The notes under the pieces are model-generated. The model worked only from the letters and a program-made list of their open reading frames with translations, was not told the DNA's origin and searched no databases. Shown one piece after another: positions 35,385 to 44,015 of a DNA stretch of 52,294 bases. Positions within the stretch are counted from its first letter, which is position 1. Each line of letters starts with the position of its first letter. The translations under genes were made by a program, and so were the position numbers. This DNA comes from Candidatus Poseidoniaceae archaeon (GTDB taxonomy: Archaea; Thermoplasmatota; Poseidoniia; Poseidoniales; Poseidoniaceae), in NCBI GenBank assembly GCA_949372645.1, contig CASIAP010000003.1, forward strand, positions 1 through 52,294, written 5' to 3'.

Positions 35385-36554
35385 ATGTTTCGGCGTCGCA
35401 AAGATGGAAATTCGGAGGAGGGCAATGTGTGTCCTTACTGTGAATTTGTCAACGCTGACGCTGTCGAAAGTTGCGCTCAGTGTTACTATTCGATGAATCT
35501 AGCCCCTCGAGATCAGCCGATGGCAACCCCTTCAACAACTGGTTCGGACTTATTGAACACCTTGATGGCTGATGTCGAACTTGAAGAAGAAGAAATCGCT
35601 GTCGAAGCTGTTCTTTCCATCGAAGATGTTTCTGTCGAAATAGATCAGTATGAAGAAACAAAACAAGAAGAGAAAGATTCTTTCCAATTTATCACAGGCA
35701 GTACTCCAACACTATCGAAAACGGTCGATTTCGAAGCTCCGGCCGAGGTAGAGTTGGATGTGTCCGATGCGCCCTCAAACCCCGTAATGTTCGATATGGG
35801 TGATGAAGATCCTCTTGGAAAACCCATCGAACCGGTGCCCATCGGGCTAGGGAAACTGTATTCCCCTTCGGTTAAAACCGAAAATGATGATGATTTAATG
35901 GGGACTGTCGGCCCTGTAGCGGGACTGAAAAAGGCCACGCCTGAAATTCCGGATTTCGCGAATCTCACTCAACCTAAACAACAGCCACTCCCGAATGGTG
36001 CGCAAGGACTTCCCCAGGTCGCCTTGCCAGAAACAGTAGCCCCCTCTCCAGTCCCTATTACTCCCGAGATTCCTGAGTTAAACCAATCAGATGCTCCACA
36101 TACTCCAGAGATCCCAAGAGTCCTTGAAAGCGCCCCTATCCCTACCCCAGAACTTCCAAGTGTTCAATCCGCGCCAATGGTTAATACTCCAAAGGTGCCT
36201 GAAAGCGTAATTGAGCAACAGGTCGCAGAAACTGTTGTATTATCCACTCCAAACCCAGAATTGAGTCCGAGGATATGGCCATGGCCTGCACAAGAGGCGT
36301 GGGATGCTCATCAAGTCTACCGCGAAGTTGTTGCGCTGCTTGAATTCATCAAAGTAGGTCAATTACCGAAGGCCTCGGAAACATTGGATTCCTTGGGCCC
36401 ACACCTTGAAGATAATCTCGATATGCTACTTCACGTCGGTTCTGCAATGCGTGCCTTGAATCGTGAAGAGCACTTACAATGGACGCTTTCTATGGCTGAG
36501 CATGTCCATCCCAACAATGAACATGTGGTGACTGCTGTAGCTCAATTGTCATAG
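35385..36554 (+). CDS. Zinc-ribbon protein with low-complexity linker
   Basis: 389 residues starting MFRRRKDG. A zinc ribbon (VCPYCEFVNADAVESCAQC) is at ~15-33. An acidic then Pro-rich disordered linker of ~230 residues follows, with repeated TPEIP/TPELP motifs. The C-terminal ~95 residues are helical (EAWDAHQVYREVVALLEF onward) and look TPR-like. No signal or membrane segment is present. It is followed closely by the GNAT gene. It resembles scaffold or regulatory proteins but I cannot name a family; the open frame upstream to 35136 is a shadow of the helicase. Confidence 0.7.
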   Translation: MFRRRKDGNSEEGNVCPYCEFVNADAVESCAQCYYSMNLAPRDQPMATPSTTGSDLLNTLMADVELEEEEIAVEAVLSIEDVSVEIDQYEETKQEEKDSFQFITGSTPTLSKTVDFEAPAEVELDVSDAPSNPVMFDMGDEDPLGKPIEPVPIGLGKLYSPSVKTENDDDLMGTVGPVAGLKKATPEIPDFANLTQPKQQPLPNGAQGLPQVALPETVAPSPVPITPEIPELNQSDAPHTPEIPRVLESAPIPTPELPSVQSAPMVNTPKVPESVIEQQVAETVVLSTPNPELSPRIWPWPAQEAWDAHQVYREVVALLEFIKVGQLPKASETLDSLGPHLEDNLDMLLHVGSAMRALNREEHLQWTLSMAEHVHPNNEHVVTAVAQLS

Positions 36555-36564
36555 AGGATTGATC

Positions 36565-37146
36565 ATGACTCCCGAACTTGATTTCCGCCCTGATATGCGG
36601 CTTATCCCAGTGAGTAAGGCGATTCTTCCGTTGCTTTTAGAAGCGTATAATGAAGACCCTGAAGCGGCGCAAACCGCTTTACCTTGGCTTGATACAACCT
36701 ACAATGTTCAAGGCCAATTGAGCGACATGTTGTTCGATGTCGAAAATCAATCAGAAGTCGACCGCCTGCATTTTTGGTGGATTCGTTCTGAACAAAAGGG
36801 TGCGTTCGTTGGATTAATCGGCTTTGGTGATGAATTACAATTATTGCAATCATCCTACAATTTAGGGTACTGGGTTCGCTCTTCTTACCAACGTCAAGGC
36901 ATTGCCCTTGATGCGACTCGAACGGTACTTCAATGGTTAGAAGAAAAAACGATTACAAGTGAAGATTTCATTCGAATAGAGATTACCGTCCACCCCCATA
37001 ACGAAGCTGGCCTAGCAACTGCAAAACGTATTTGCGAAGAATGGAATGGGGAGATAATAGAACAATTCATTGGAATCGAAATCGGACAACGTACGGTGCC
37101 TCATCGATTGCATATCCTCGATTTACCTCGAGGTGAAGTGGCTTGA
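36565..37146 (+). CDS. GNAT acetyltransferase, RimJ/RimL-like
   Basis: 193 residues. The GNAT core is visible: FVGLIGFGDE (strands 2-3), YNLGYWVRSSYQRQGIALDATRTVL with the acetyl-CoA loop Q-x-x-G-I/A, and RIEITVHPHNEAGLATAKRI. The pattern matches RimJ/RimL-type enzymes that acetylate protein N-termini or small amines. ATG 36565 lies a few bases after AGAGGATT. It starts 10 nt after the zinc-ribbon gene and is coupled to the NodB deacetylase by overlapping start and stop. Confidence 0.85.
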   Translation: MTPELDFRPDMRLIPVSKAILPLLLEAYNEDPEAAQTALPWLDTTYNVQGQLSDMLFDVENQSEVDRLHFWWIRSEQKGAFVGLIGFGDELQLLQSSYNLGYWVRSSYQRQGIALDATRTVLQWLEEKTITSEDFIRIEITVHPHNEAGLATAKRICEEWNGEIIEQFIGIEIGQRTVPHRLHILDLPRGEVA

Positions 37147-37979
37147 ACGCCACGTGGCTAACCGTTGATTTCGACGATTTACGTCACATCCCGAGCTTCT
37201 ATGGCCATCCAACGCGCAGCAAACATACCTACGAATACATCAGAGAATCGAGAATGCAAGACGCACTCTCGGAACAATTTATTCGAGGGATGAGCGGGTT
37301 TACCTCGTGGCTTGAAACCCATACTCATCCTGTAACTTTGTTTGTCATTGGGGACTTGTTTTTGAGTAACAAATTCGAGTTGTGGTTTTTAGAACTTTTA
37401 GAAAAATTCGGGTCGCGAATTACTGTAGGTTGCCACGGCTGGAGTCATAAATCGTGGTCTGCCTGGCCAGAGGATAAAGAGGCGTTCGCAACTGAATTGG
37501 CTAAGGCTACTGAAATGATTACCTCCTCTGCTAAGGACTCATTCAGGCCTTGGTTCCGGGCACCTGGTGGCTATATTGCTCCTTGGATGGCAGAAGTATT
37601 GGCTAAACAAGGCTATGTCTTAGATACCTCGATTAATCCTTCTTGGCTTGTCAAACGGAAAGCTGGGAAAGGAAATTCGTGGCAAGATGTCGCCACAGCA
37701 CTGAGCCAAAGTAGCATTGTTTCTCGCCCTTGGAAGACCCATTGGGGGCTACCTATCAATGGTCCAGCACTCTCTTTATTCCCTCTCTCACTGATTGCTA
37801 AAAGAGGTTGGAGAAATCTACCACTGCCGTTGACTGAAGCCACCTTAGATTCAGCTTTAATCTCTCCAGATACAAACCTTACTACTCTCTATTGGCACCT
37901 CTTAGACCACGCCCGCAACAATGCAAAATGGATGCCACCGATGAAATTTCAAACGGAAAAGATACCATCGAATGTATGA
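37143..37979 (+). CDS. Polysaccharide deacetylase (NodB family)
   Basis: 278 residues. NodB motifs: MT1 TVDFDD near the N-terminus, MT2 GCHGWSHKSW, MT3 WFRAPGGYIAP. The metal-binding Asp and two His (H-x3-H as HGWSH) are in place. Such enzymes remove acetyl groups from N-acetyl sugars. No signal peptide is visible, so it may act inside the cell or on soluble sugars. It begins with TTG inside the GNAT stop codon, the only unusual start here that the overlap forces. The later part is less conserved. Confidence 0.85.
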   Translation: MNATWLTVDFDDLRHIPSFYGHPTRSKHTYEYIRESRMQDALSEQFIRGMSGFTSWLETHTHPVTLFVIGDLFLSNKFELWFLELLEKFGSRITVGCHGWSHKSWSAWPEDKEAFATELAKATEMITSSAKDSFRPWFRAPGGYIAPWMAEVLAKQGYVLDTSINPSWLVKRKAGKGNSWQDVATALSQSSIVSRPWKTHWGLPINGPALSLFPLSLIAKRGWRNLPLPLTEATLDSALISPDTNLTTLYWHLLDHARNNAKWMPPMKFQTEKIPSNV

Positions 37980-38027
37980 TGAGAGTTCAATAAGAAATCT
38001 TTAACCTTTGAATCTCTTCGTAAAATC

Positions 38028-38744
38028 ATGACTGAAGGACCTATGCTAAGTCCTGATGGTGACTTTTTGTGGACTGGGACGAAATGGATTCCTGCCCCCC
38101 CCGCCACTGCAACTATGCCTTTGGCCAATACGATTCATGATTCTGTGATCATGGGAGATGTTACTCAAATTACGAATCAAATGACTCAATCGGATATTGA
38201 GAACTATTTTCTTACCATGCTTGATGCTTTCGAAGAAGCAAGAGACGACCAAGCATTTGAAATTCTCGAAAAAGCAAAGAAAATAGATCACAGAAGAGCG
38301 AGTGAAATGTTTTCAAACAGTTGGCTTACGCGCATTAGTAACTCTCGCTTAAAGGGGATTCGACGTTACTATAACGCTAATCTCAAGGGTATGGCACCAT
38401 CATCGTTCAACATGGATGACATCACTACTGCCCCACTTATATTTCCGCTTGAACTCTTTTTCAGCCGACTTGTCGCCTTACTCGATTATGATCTGAATAA
38501 TAGAGAGGCTTGGATTCTACTCGCTGAAGGAGCACTTGAATTTTATAATTTTAAACTTGCTTACTCCAATGGCCACTCCTATGCTTTGGTGGCGAGTGAT
38601 TATTTCCAATCTATTGGCGATACTGCTGCCGCCTCAAATATATCTCGAGCTGTTACATTAAAGAAAAAAGAGGCAAATAAAAGACTGTATTTATCAGTAG
38701 CTTTCCTTTTTTCAGCTTTATTAATCCTCTTTATAGTCATCTAA
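38028..38744 (+). CDS. Tail-anchored protein with WTGxxWxP / DSVIMG N-terminal tag
   Basis: 238 residues. The N-terminus LSPDGDFLWTGTKWIPAP is followed by IHDSVIMGDVTQI. The same tag opens the TPR protein at 40750-42183, so these two genes share a domain. A helical middle follows, possibly TPR-like, and a single C-terminal membrane helix (LYLSVAFLFSALLILFIVI) with almost no tail. This suggests a tail-anchored cytosolic protein. I know no function for the tag. A vWA gene lies on the opposite strand between the two tagged genes. Confidence 0.7.
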   Translation: MTEGPMLSPDGDFLWTGTKWIPAPPATATMPLANTIHDSVIMGDVTQITNQMTQSDIENYFLTMLDAFEEARDDQAFEILEKAKKIDHRRASEMFSNSWLTRISNSRLKGIRRYYNANLKGMAPSSFNMDDITTAPLIFPLELFFSRLVALLDYDLNNREAWILLAEGALEFYNFKLAYSNGHSYALVASDYFQSIGDTAAASNISRAVTLKKKEANKRLYLSVAFLFSALLILFIVI

Positions 38745-38803
38745 TCTGCCTCATTGCAAAAAAGATTCCATTCACCTTGTTCAACTCTCCACTCAAATCG
38801 TAT

Positions 38804-38820
38804 TGAAATTCGCAATTTCA
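38804..38820. terminator. Inverted repeat between convergent genes
   Basis: TGAAATT-CGC-AATTTCA is a perfect 7-bp inverted repeat in the 156-bp gap between the tail-anchored protein gene (stop 38744) and the vWA gene (stop 38901). It could terminate both transcripts; an operator is less likely since no start codon is near. Confidence 0.35.
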
Positions 38821-38900
38821 GAAACTTTAAAATCGATATTTACGCTGTTACTTACACAATATTTTCTAAAGCCAGTATTGTCAACGAAAGGCGAAGAGAC

Positions 38901-40622
38901 TCACCAATACTCAACACGTGGCTTGTTGATTCTTAGATTCGTACTTTGGTAGTGGAACATATCTGCCAAAAGGGTCTGGAATTCGAGATAACATGGATGC
39001 TTATGCAGTCCGAGGGTCTTTGATTCATTTGAAAGGCGAACGAGCACGAATTTGGGCCGACTACCATGTGACATGAGCCATTCATGTACCACTTGAATAT
39101 AGGCAATTCGAAGCGATTCGCAAAAGGCTTCACCAACCGCTTGAGATTCAAGAGGAAGCAAAGAGGGCCAATCATCAGAAACCCAATTCGAATTGAAATG
39201 ATTCCATGAAGGCTTGAAGACTGCTTCAGCGTAAGACCTTTGGATTGGACGTAATTTACTTTCTAACTCTGCGACAAGGTTCTTTCGGGCAAAAGCTTCA
39301 GAAAGTTTCTCAACATAATCGGGATAAGTTGGTGGGTCAACAACAACTGAAAACCGCGCCTTACTCGTCCCTAGGTGTGGATATATCTCCCATTCCTGGG
39401 TTGGATTATCATTGAAATCATATTCATTCCGCTCCCACTTCTCATCATCTAATTCAGGTGGTGGAGGTGGTGGAAGTTCTTCGGGATAAAGCACGACACG
39501 GGCGCCAGAGTTCGAGAGAGTATCCAATAATGTATCCGAGATCTTGTCGCCTCGAACAATGATACGCCGATTCTCTATTGGGACATCTGATCTACGGATT
39601 TGAGAGAGGAAAGTGAAGAGGTTGTCAATTTTCAGACTGGCAATCTGTGTAACATCTTCCGCAGAAAGTGCCCATGAATCGATTGGAATCCCTGGAGTCT
39701 CTGAAAATAAGGGCGTTGAACGCATTGAAACCCAATTTTCGTAGGCTTGAATGTTTTCAATTTTCTCATCTCCTCGGATACGGAGCAAATCATTTTGCCA
39801 TTGGGAGAGTTGTTCAGGATTGGTGTCTTCAATGGTGATGTCCCCATAGGTATAGCCTGTGTATGACGTTGTAGGTGGAGCCACTTCAGTGGTGACCTCA
39901 AGATCGCCATCTTGCCGAGACTCGAGGTATTCTTGTTGCCTTCTTTGACGGCTGGCCATGCGCGCAATGGGGTTCAACGATTCTTCGAGAGCACCTCCAA
40001 CTTCCTCAACTGCTTGTTCAACATCGTCACCAGCTTCAACAATATTGACAAACGAACCGCCACTTGCACCACTTACTTGGCGGAATACATTGACGGAGTC
40101 ATCGGGCAATCCAAGTCCAATGATATGAAACTCGACATCAATGCCGATTTGTTTGATTGCCTGGATACAGGGCTGGAAGCCATGGATACCATTGAATGGT
40201 GGTGGAGAACTCATGTCCATTCCATCACTGATTAAGAAAAATAACCAATCAACGCTGTCTTTGGCAAGTTCTTGGGCTTCTTCGACTAAAAATCTCCAAA
40301 GGTAGGTACCGCCACCTGGTCTTGGAAACTGAATCCTGTACAAATCCTCTGCACTTCTGAATTCGAGCGGTGCAAGCAGTCGTGATCGGCCTCGGCTGTT
40401 AATGGTTGAAATTTTGGTTTGACGATCTTTGAACGTCGGGATAAGATTCTCCCACATCGCTTTGGCAACCAAGTGTTTCTTTACCCGCCCTTTCATCCCT
40501 ATGCTCCGTGTGATTTTACGGAAAAGAGAAGTGGAATCGCCACTAAAGTCCGCATCCATTTCACCATAAATTCGTTCATTCATGGACCCTGAGGTGTCGA
40601 CATAAATTGCAATTTTGACCAT
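38901..40622 (-). CDS. vWA-domain protein
   Basis: 573 residues starting MVKIAIYVDTSGSMNE. The MIDAS metal site D-x-S-x-S is DTSGSM at 9-14, with a later threonine GGGTYLWRFL and LISDGMD. This is the von Willebrand A fold. The following ~350 residues have a coiled-coil-like region (IARMASRQRRQQEYLESRQ), a Pro run (LPPPPPPELDDE) and a C-terminal helical domain without a known family match. No signal peptide, so it is cytosolic. It is divergent from the tagged TPR gene and convergent with the tail-anchored one. vWA proteins often pair with MoxR ATPases, but none is nearby. Confidence 0.85.
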   Translation of the reverse strand: MVKIAIYVDTSGSMNERIYGEMDADFSGDSTSLFRKITRSIGMKGRVKKHLVAKAMWENLIPTFKDRQTKISTINSRGRSRLLAPLEFRSAEDLYRIQFPRPGGGTYLWRFLVEEAQELAKDSVDWLFFLISDGMDMSSPPPFNGIHGFQPCIQAIKQIGIDVEFHIIGLGLPDDSVNVFRQVSGASGGSFVNIVEAGDDVEQAVEEVGGALEESLNPIARMASRQRRQQEYLESRQDGDLEVTTEVAPPTTSYTGYTYGDITIEDTNPEQLSQWQNDLLRIRGDEKIENIQAYENWVSMRSTPLFSETPGIPIDSWALSAEDVTQIASLKIDNLFTFLSQIRRSDVPIENRRIIVRGDKISDTLLDTLSNSGARVVLYPEELPPPPPPELDDEKWERNEYDFNDNPTQEWEIYPHLGTSKARFSVVVDPPTYPDYVEKLSEAFARKNLVAELESKLRPIQRSYAEAVFKPSWNHFNSNWVSDDWPSLLPLESQAVGEAFCESLRIAYIQVVHEWLMSHGSRPKFVLVRLSNESKTLGLHKHPCYLEFQTLLADMFHYQSTNLRINKPRVEYW

Positions 40623-40749
40623 GTTGAAGACCCCCCGTATGTAGGCTATAGGCCTTGATGTATCATTTAACAGTAATGCAATTCTACCCTTACCTTCAAG
40701 AATCGTACTGAAACAATAGTTAGATAGTTGAACACCTCTTGTATCGACC

Positions 40750-42183
40750 ATGGTGGAACGGATACTTAGCCAAGATGGGGGCTCGGAATGGACTGGTTCT
40801 GAGTGGGTGCCTGTAGGCACCGAAACTCAACATGTATCCGGAGCAAATGTCTACACTCAACAAAAAATTGTGGACAGCGTAATCATGGGTAATTTAACAT
40901 CCCAAACCATTGTTCAAAACAGTCCTGAAGATATGGCGAAGGCCATGGTATTAGCGCTTGAACAAATTGGTTTCGTTGGTAATATCCAGACATCAAACCC
41001 GTCAAATCAACAGATGTCGAATGTTAAAAACCTCTTGAAGGCAGGCGATGAACTCACATCACGGGGCGTGAAAATTCAAGGCTCGACTGATTTGAAACTA
41101 GGTAATGCTGCACGATTGACTGGACGATACCAAGCGGCTATGGACTACTACCTGCGAGCCCTCGATACGTTTCGAGCAGAAGCAAATCGGAGTGGAGAAG
41201 CTGACGCAATGATCAATATCGGGTATGTCGCCCTCAATCAAGGGGACGCCCCAAAAGCATACTCTGTCTTTCGAGATGCTCAGGCAATGAAGCTGGAACT
41301 CGGAGATAAAAACGGAGAAGCGGACGTAATTCTGGCCATGGCCAACCTCGCCTTAATTGGCAATGAGTACGACCAAGCTCAACATCTGTTTTCACAAGCA
41401 TTAGAGATTAAGGAAACGCACAGCGATGAAAACGGTGTGGCAGTTGCCCTCATCGGACTTGGAAATATATTAGAATCAAAGAAAGATTATCAAGCAGCTC
41501 AACTCCATTACCGTCAAGGTTTAATCATCAAGCGAAAGCAAAAAGATTTGGAAGGTGAAGCTATTATTTTGGCGAACCTTTCGACTGTTGCCGAGCATCT
41601 GGGCAATACCAGTGATGCCCAACGCTTAACCAACGAAAGTGTCGCCATCAAGCGGCAAATAGGAGACCGAAGAGGAGAAGCTTTCTCCCACATTCAACTT
41701 GCATCGCAAGCCAAACAAAGAGGGGACTTGGTTGAAGCCGAGCGCTTGTACAAAATGGCATTAAAGATGAAAAAGAAACTTTCTGACTTACGTGGTCAAT
41801 CTGACACACTCAATCTCTTAGGTGTCTTTTTCGAAGAACAAGATCAATTCGTTGAAGCGGAGCGGTACTTCAATGAATCTCTCACCATTATGAAGCAACT
41901 TGGAGACCGGCAAGGTGAAGCTATTGCCCAGTTTAACATTGGAAATACTCTTCTGTATCGGAATCAATTAGAAAAAGCAGGAGAACGATTTGAATTGAGT
42001 TTACGGCTTGCTAAAACGGCGAATGACCATGAGGGCCATACGGATGCACTTATCCAATTAGCCGCTATTGCTGAGCAGCAACAAAATATGCAACGTCGTC
42101 AATCACTCCTGACTGAAGCTGCTGTAGTTTTACGTCAAAACAATCTTCCAGTTACTGGTTGGCTTCAAGAGAACGGTTACTAA
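40750..42183 (+). CDS. TPR-repeat protein with the same N-terminal tag
   Basis: 477 residues. The N-terminus LSQDGGSEWTGSEWVPVG then IVDSVIMGNLTSQTIV matches the tag of the protein at 38028. From ~95 onward there are about nine TPR-like repeats of ~40 residues with G-x-A and A-L/A-L-x-I-K patterns, such as NIGYVALNQGDAPKAYSVF and NIGNTLLYRNQLEKAGERF. It has no signal or membrane segment. TPR arrays usually bind partner proteins. The repeats resemble those in STAND/NB-ARC signalling proteins, but no ATPase domain is present. Divergent from the vWA gene over 127 bp. Confidence 0.85.
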   Translation: MVERILSQDGGSEWTGSEWVPVGTETQHVSGANVYTQQKIVDSVIMGNLTSQTIVQNSPEDMAKAMVLALEQIGFVGNIQTSNPSNQQMSNVKNLLKAGDELTSRGVKIQGSTDLKLGNAARLTGRYQAAMDYYLRALDTFRAEANRSGEADAMINIGYVALNQGDAPKAYSVFRDAQAMKLELGDKNGEADVILAMANLALIGNEYDQAQHLFSQALEIKETHSDENGVAVALIGLGNILESKKDYQAAQLHYRQGLIIKRKQKDLEGEAIILANLSTVAEHLGNTSDAQRLTNESVAIKRQIGDRRGEAFSHIQLASQAKQRGDLVEAERLYKMALKMKKKLSDLRGQSDTLNLLGVFFEEQDQFVEAERYFNESLTIMKQLGDRQGEAIAQFNIGNTLLYRNQLEKAGERFELSLRLAKTANDHEGHTDALIQLAAIAEQQQNMQRRQSLLTEAAVVLRQNNLPVTGWLQENGY

Positions 42184-42265
42184 ATTCTCACCTTCATTAT
42201 TGAACTCAAAGGGTTCATCGAAAGTATCGTAAAATGTAATACAGAGAATAAAGCCACAGCGGTTT

Positions 42266-42586
42266 ATGGAAACAAGTGCGTGGGTTGAATTATTCGGTAC
42301 TGCTGTCATTGAGGGAGTTATACTTGGAGCTCTTCTTGCTCTGGTATGGTCCATGGCAACAAAAGTTCTACAATGGTTCTTAATCGGTCAATTTATTCTC
42401 CTCAAATGGCTTGAATCACGCGATATTGTGACTGTGGATTGGGAGCGATTAACACTGGGGCTCATTGAAAATAGTACTGCACTGACACAAGAGGCGCTTA
42501 CGATTCTGGAATCAACGCTCGAACTTGGCGCCTATGGCTTGAGTATTCCTCTTGGATTTGCCCTTGTAAAGAAAATCAGAGCTTGA
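42266..42586 (+). CDS. FUN14 family small membrane protein
   Basis: 106 residues. Two or three hydrophobic stretches are visible (GVILGALLALVWSMATKVLQ, WFLIGQFILLKWLES and LGAYGLSIPLGFALVKK). The segment IGQFILLKWLESRDIVTVDW closely resembles the FUN14 core (LLQYLxxxGIITVNWxKL). FUN14 proteins of archaea and bacteria have unknown functions; the eukaryotic member FUNDC1 is a mitophagy receptor. It is a single gene between the TPR gene and the pseudouridine synthase. Confidence 0.7.
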   Translation: METSAWVELFGTAVIEGVILGALLALVWSMATKVLQWFLIGQFILLKWLESRDIVTVDWERLTLGLIENSTALTQEALTILESTLELGAYGLSIPLGFALVKKIRA

Positions 42587-42611
42587 TGCTCTCGACACCC
42601 TCGGAAAAAGT

Positions 42612-43373
42612 TCAAGAGAACAAGGCGCTGTTAATTTCTTCTCGCGTGATGGTGCAAAATTGACCTGGTTCAAGACCGTATTCCTTCAACACAATTCCTT
42701 CAGTGGACAGTCTGTGTAAATGATTGACATGGTTTCCAAGAGTTGTGAACATTCTACGAATTTGTCTTTTCTTCCCTTCATCGATGGTCAAAACTGCACA
42801 TATGGCACTTTCCAATTCGATGGTTGCTGGTCGGGTTTGAAACTCTTCTAAGGAACCGTATTCAGTGACTGAGACATCAACGCCTTGGCGTATTGACTCA
42901 AGTTGATCTTCGGTAATTGCTTCTTGGGTCTTCACTCGATACGTTTTCTGAATATTCTTCTGTGGATCGGTAACCGAATGAACCAATTTTCCATCAGTAG
43001 TCACCAATAACAAACCGGTCGTGTCTTCATCGAGTCGTCCAACGGTGACTAAAGATTCGTAGATTGAAGGCTCTACTGCATCTCGAAAGAGTTCATAGAC
43101 AGAGGTTTTGTTCAATTCAAGTTCTTGGGAATTCAGACGAGAGCAAATGCATCCAGACGGTTTGTTAAGAATGAAATAAACATCGTTTGAAGGGAGGAAT
43201 AATTCCTTCCCTCGGTATTTTACTGCACGCTTGGCAGGATTGAATTCATAGGCAATGTGCTTGACTATTGATTCATTCACTGTAACATCGCCACTCCAGA
43301 TGGCTTGCTTGACTTGTTCTTTCGAAGAAAACTCACCGCATTTTGAGAGAAATTGATGGAGTCGGAGTTTCAT
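42612..43373 (-). CDS. RsuA/RluB-type rRNA pseudouridine synthase
   Basis: About 253 residues. An S4 RNA-binding domain is at the N-terminus (LRLHQFLSKCGEFSSKEQVK), followed by the synthase domain with VTVGRLDEDTTGLLL, where the Asp in GRLDxDTxGLLL is catalytic. The KxYRV strand (QKTYRVKTQEAI) and GKKRQIRRMFTTLGNHVNHL complete the family pattern. It converts a uridine in rRNA to pseudouridine. The family is bacterial; in archaea it usually indicates gene transfer. ATG 43373 is preferred to a TTG upstream. The target site cannot be told. Confidence 0.9.
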   Translation of the reverse strand: MKLRLHQFLSKCGEFSSKEQVKQAIWSGDVTVNESIVKHIAYEFNPAKRAVKYRGKELFLPSNDVYFILNKPSGCICSRLNSQELELNKTSVYELFRDAVEPSIYESLVTVGRLDEDTTGLLLVTTDGKLVHSVTDPQKNIQKTYRVKTQEAITEDQLESIRQGVDVSVTEYGSLEEFQTRPATIELESAICAVLTIDEGKKRQIRRMFTTLGNHVNHLHRLSTEGIVLKEYGLEPGQFCTITREEINSALFS

Positions 43374-43481
43374 CTCGATTGCCTCATTTGGCGGTGGAGT
43401 CAATTTGTTCTTAGCAGTTCCTCTTTGAAGAAGATTGGTTAAATCGACATGGAGTTCATACCCACGGGGCCTCCTTATCAG

Positions 43482-43555
43482 TGGGCGATGCAGGATTCGA
43501 ACCCGCGTCGACGGGTTCGAAGCCCGTCAGGATATCCAGGCTACCCTAATCGCCC
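43482..43555 (-). tRNA. tRNA-Arg (anticodon TCG)
   Basis: On the minus strand the acceptor arms GGGCGAT and ATCGCCC pair over 7 bp. The anticodon stem ACGGG/CCCGT holds the loop CTTCGAA with anticodon TCG. The T-arm GCGGG-TTCGAAT-CCTGC is normal. The discriminator is A and the CCA end is not encoded. There is no intron. The D-arm GGGT/ATCC pairs well, leaving two bases (TG) before the anticodon stem where one is usual. Confidence 0.93.
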
Positions 43556-43610
43556 TTAGCCTTCCGAGTCACCCCCCCTTCTTGAAGAAGGCGGAAGGAT
43601 TGGCTCGACT

Positions 43611-44015
43611 ATGGCGCGCTCTTTACCGTGTATTCCGACGGGGTGTTCTGCCTGTTGTCGAGAGACAACTATGCCTCTCACGAAGGCTGAAGCATCGCTT
43701 CTTGCGCGTAGAACTGGAATGGCAGTGGACGATTTTACCTGGCGTAACAATGGAATCCTTACTCTCCTCAATGATGAAAAAACCCGTGCTTGTGTCTTTT
43801 TATTGACAGCATCAGCCGATATCAATGCTGAAGGAATGTGTTCAGTTTACGAAGTTCGCCCCCAGGGCTGTCGCACCTATCCAAATGTATTGAATGATAA
43901 GGATAAAGCCATTCTCGATGAAGGATGTCCTCACAAATCACAATTTCCCGAACCTACGGAAGAAGATGCAATTGTTCTCCTCAATCTTGAGGAGCAATTG
44001 TTGCGTGAAGGATAA
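43611..44015 (+). CDS. YkgJ family cysteine-cluster protein
   Basis: 134 residues. Cysteines are arranged as in the CxxCxxCC (PF03692) family: PCIPTGCSACCRE, then ACVFL, then MCSVYEVRPQGCRTYP and GCPHK. The family is thought to bind zinc or iron and may chelate or store metal; its role is not established. The start overlaps no known gene, and the 3' end overlaps the convergent tRNA methyltransferase by 35 nt. It lies beside tRNA-Arg. Confidence 0.8.
   Translation: MARSLPCIPTGCSACCRETTMPLTKAEASLLARRTGMAVDDFTWRNNGILTLLNDEKTRACVFLLTASADINAEGMCSVYEVRPQGCRTYPNVLNDKDKAILDEGCPHKSQFPEPTEEDAIVLLNLEEQLLREG

Noticed and set aside
43482-43555. Selenocysteine tRNA
   Set aside because: The anticodon is TCG (Arg), and the acceptor and variable arms are of normal length.
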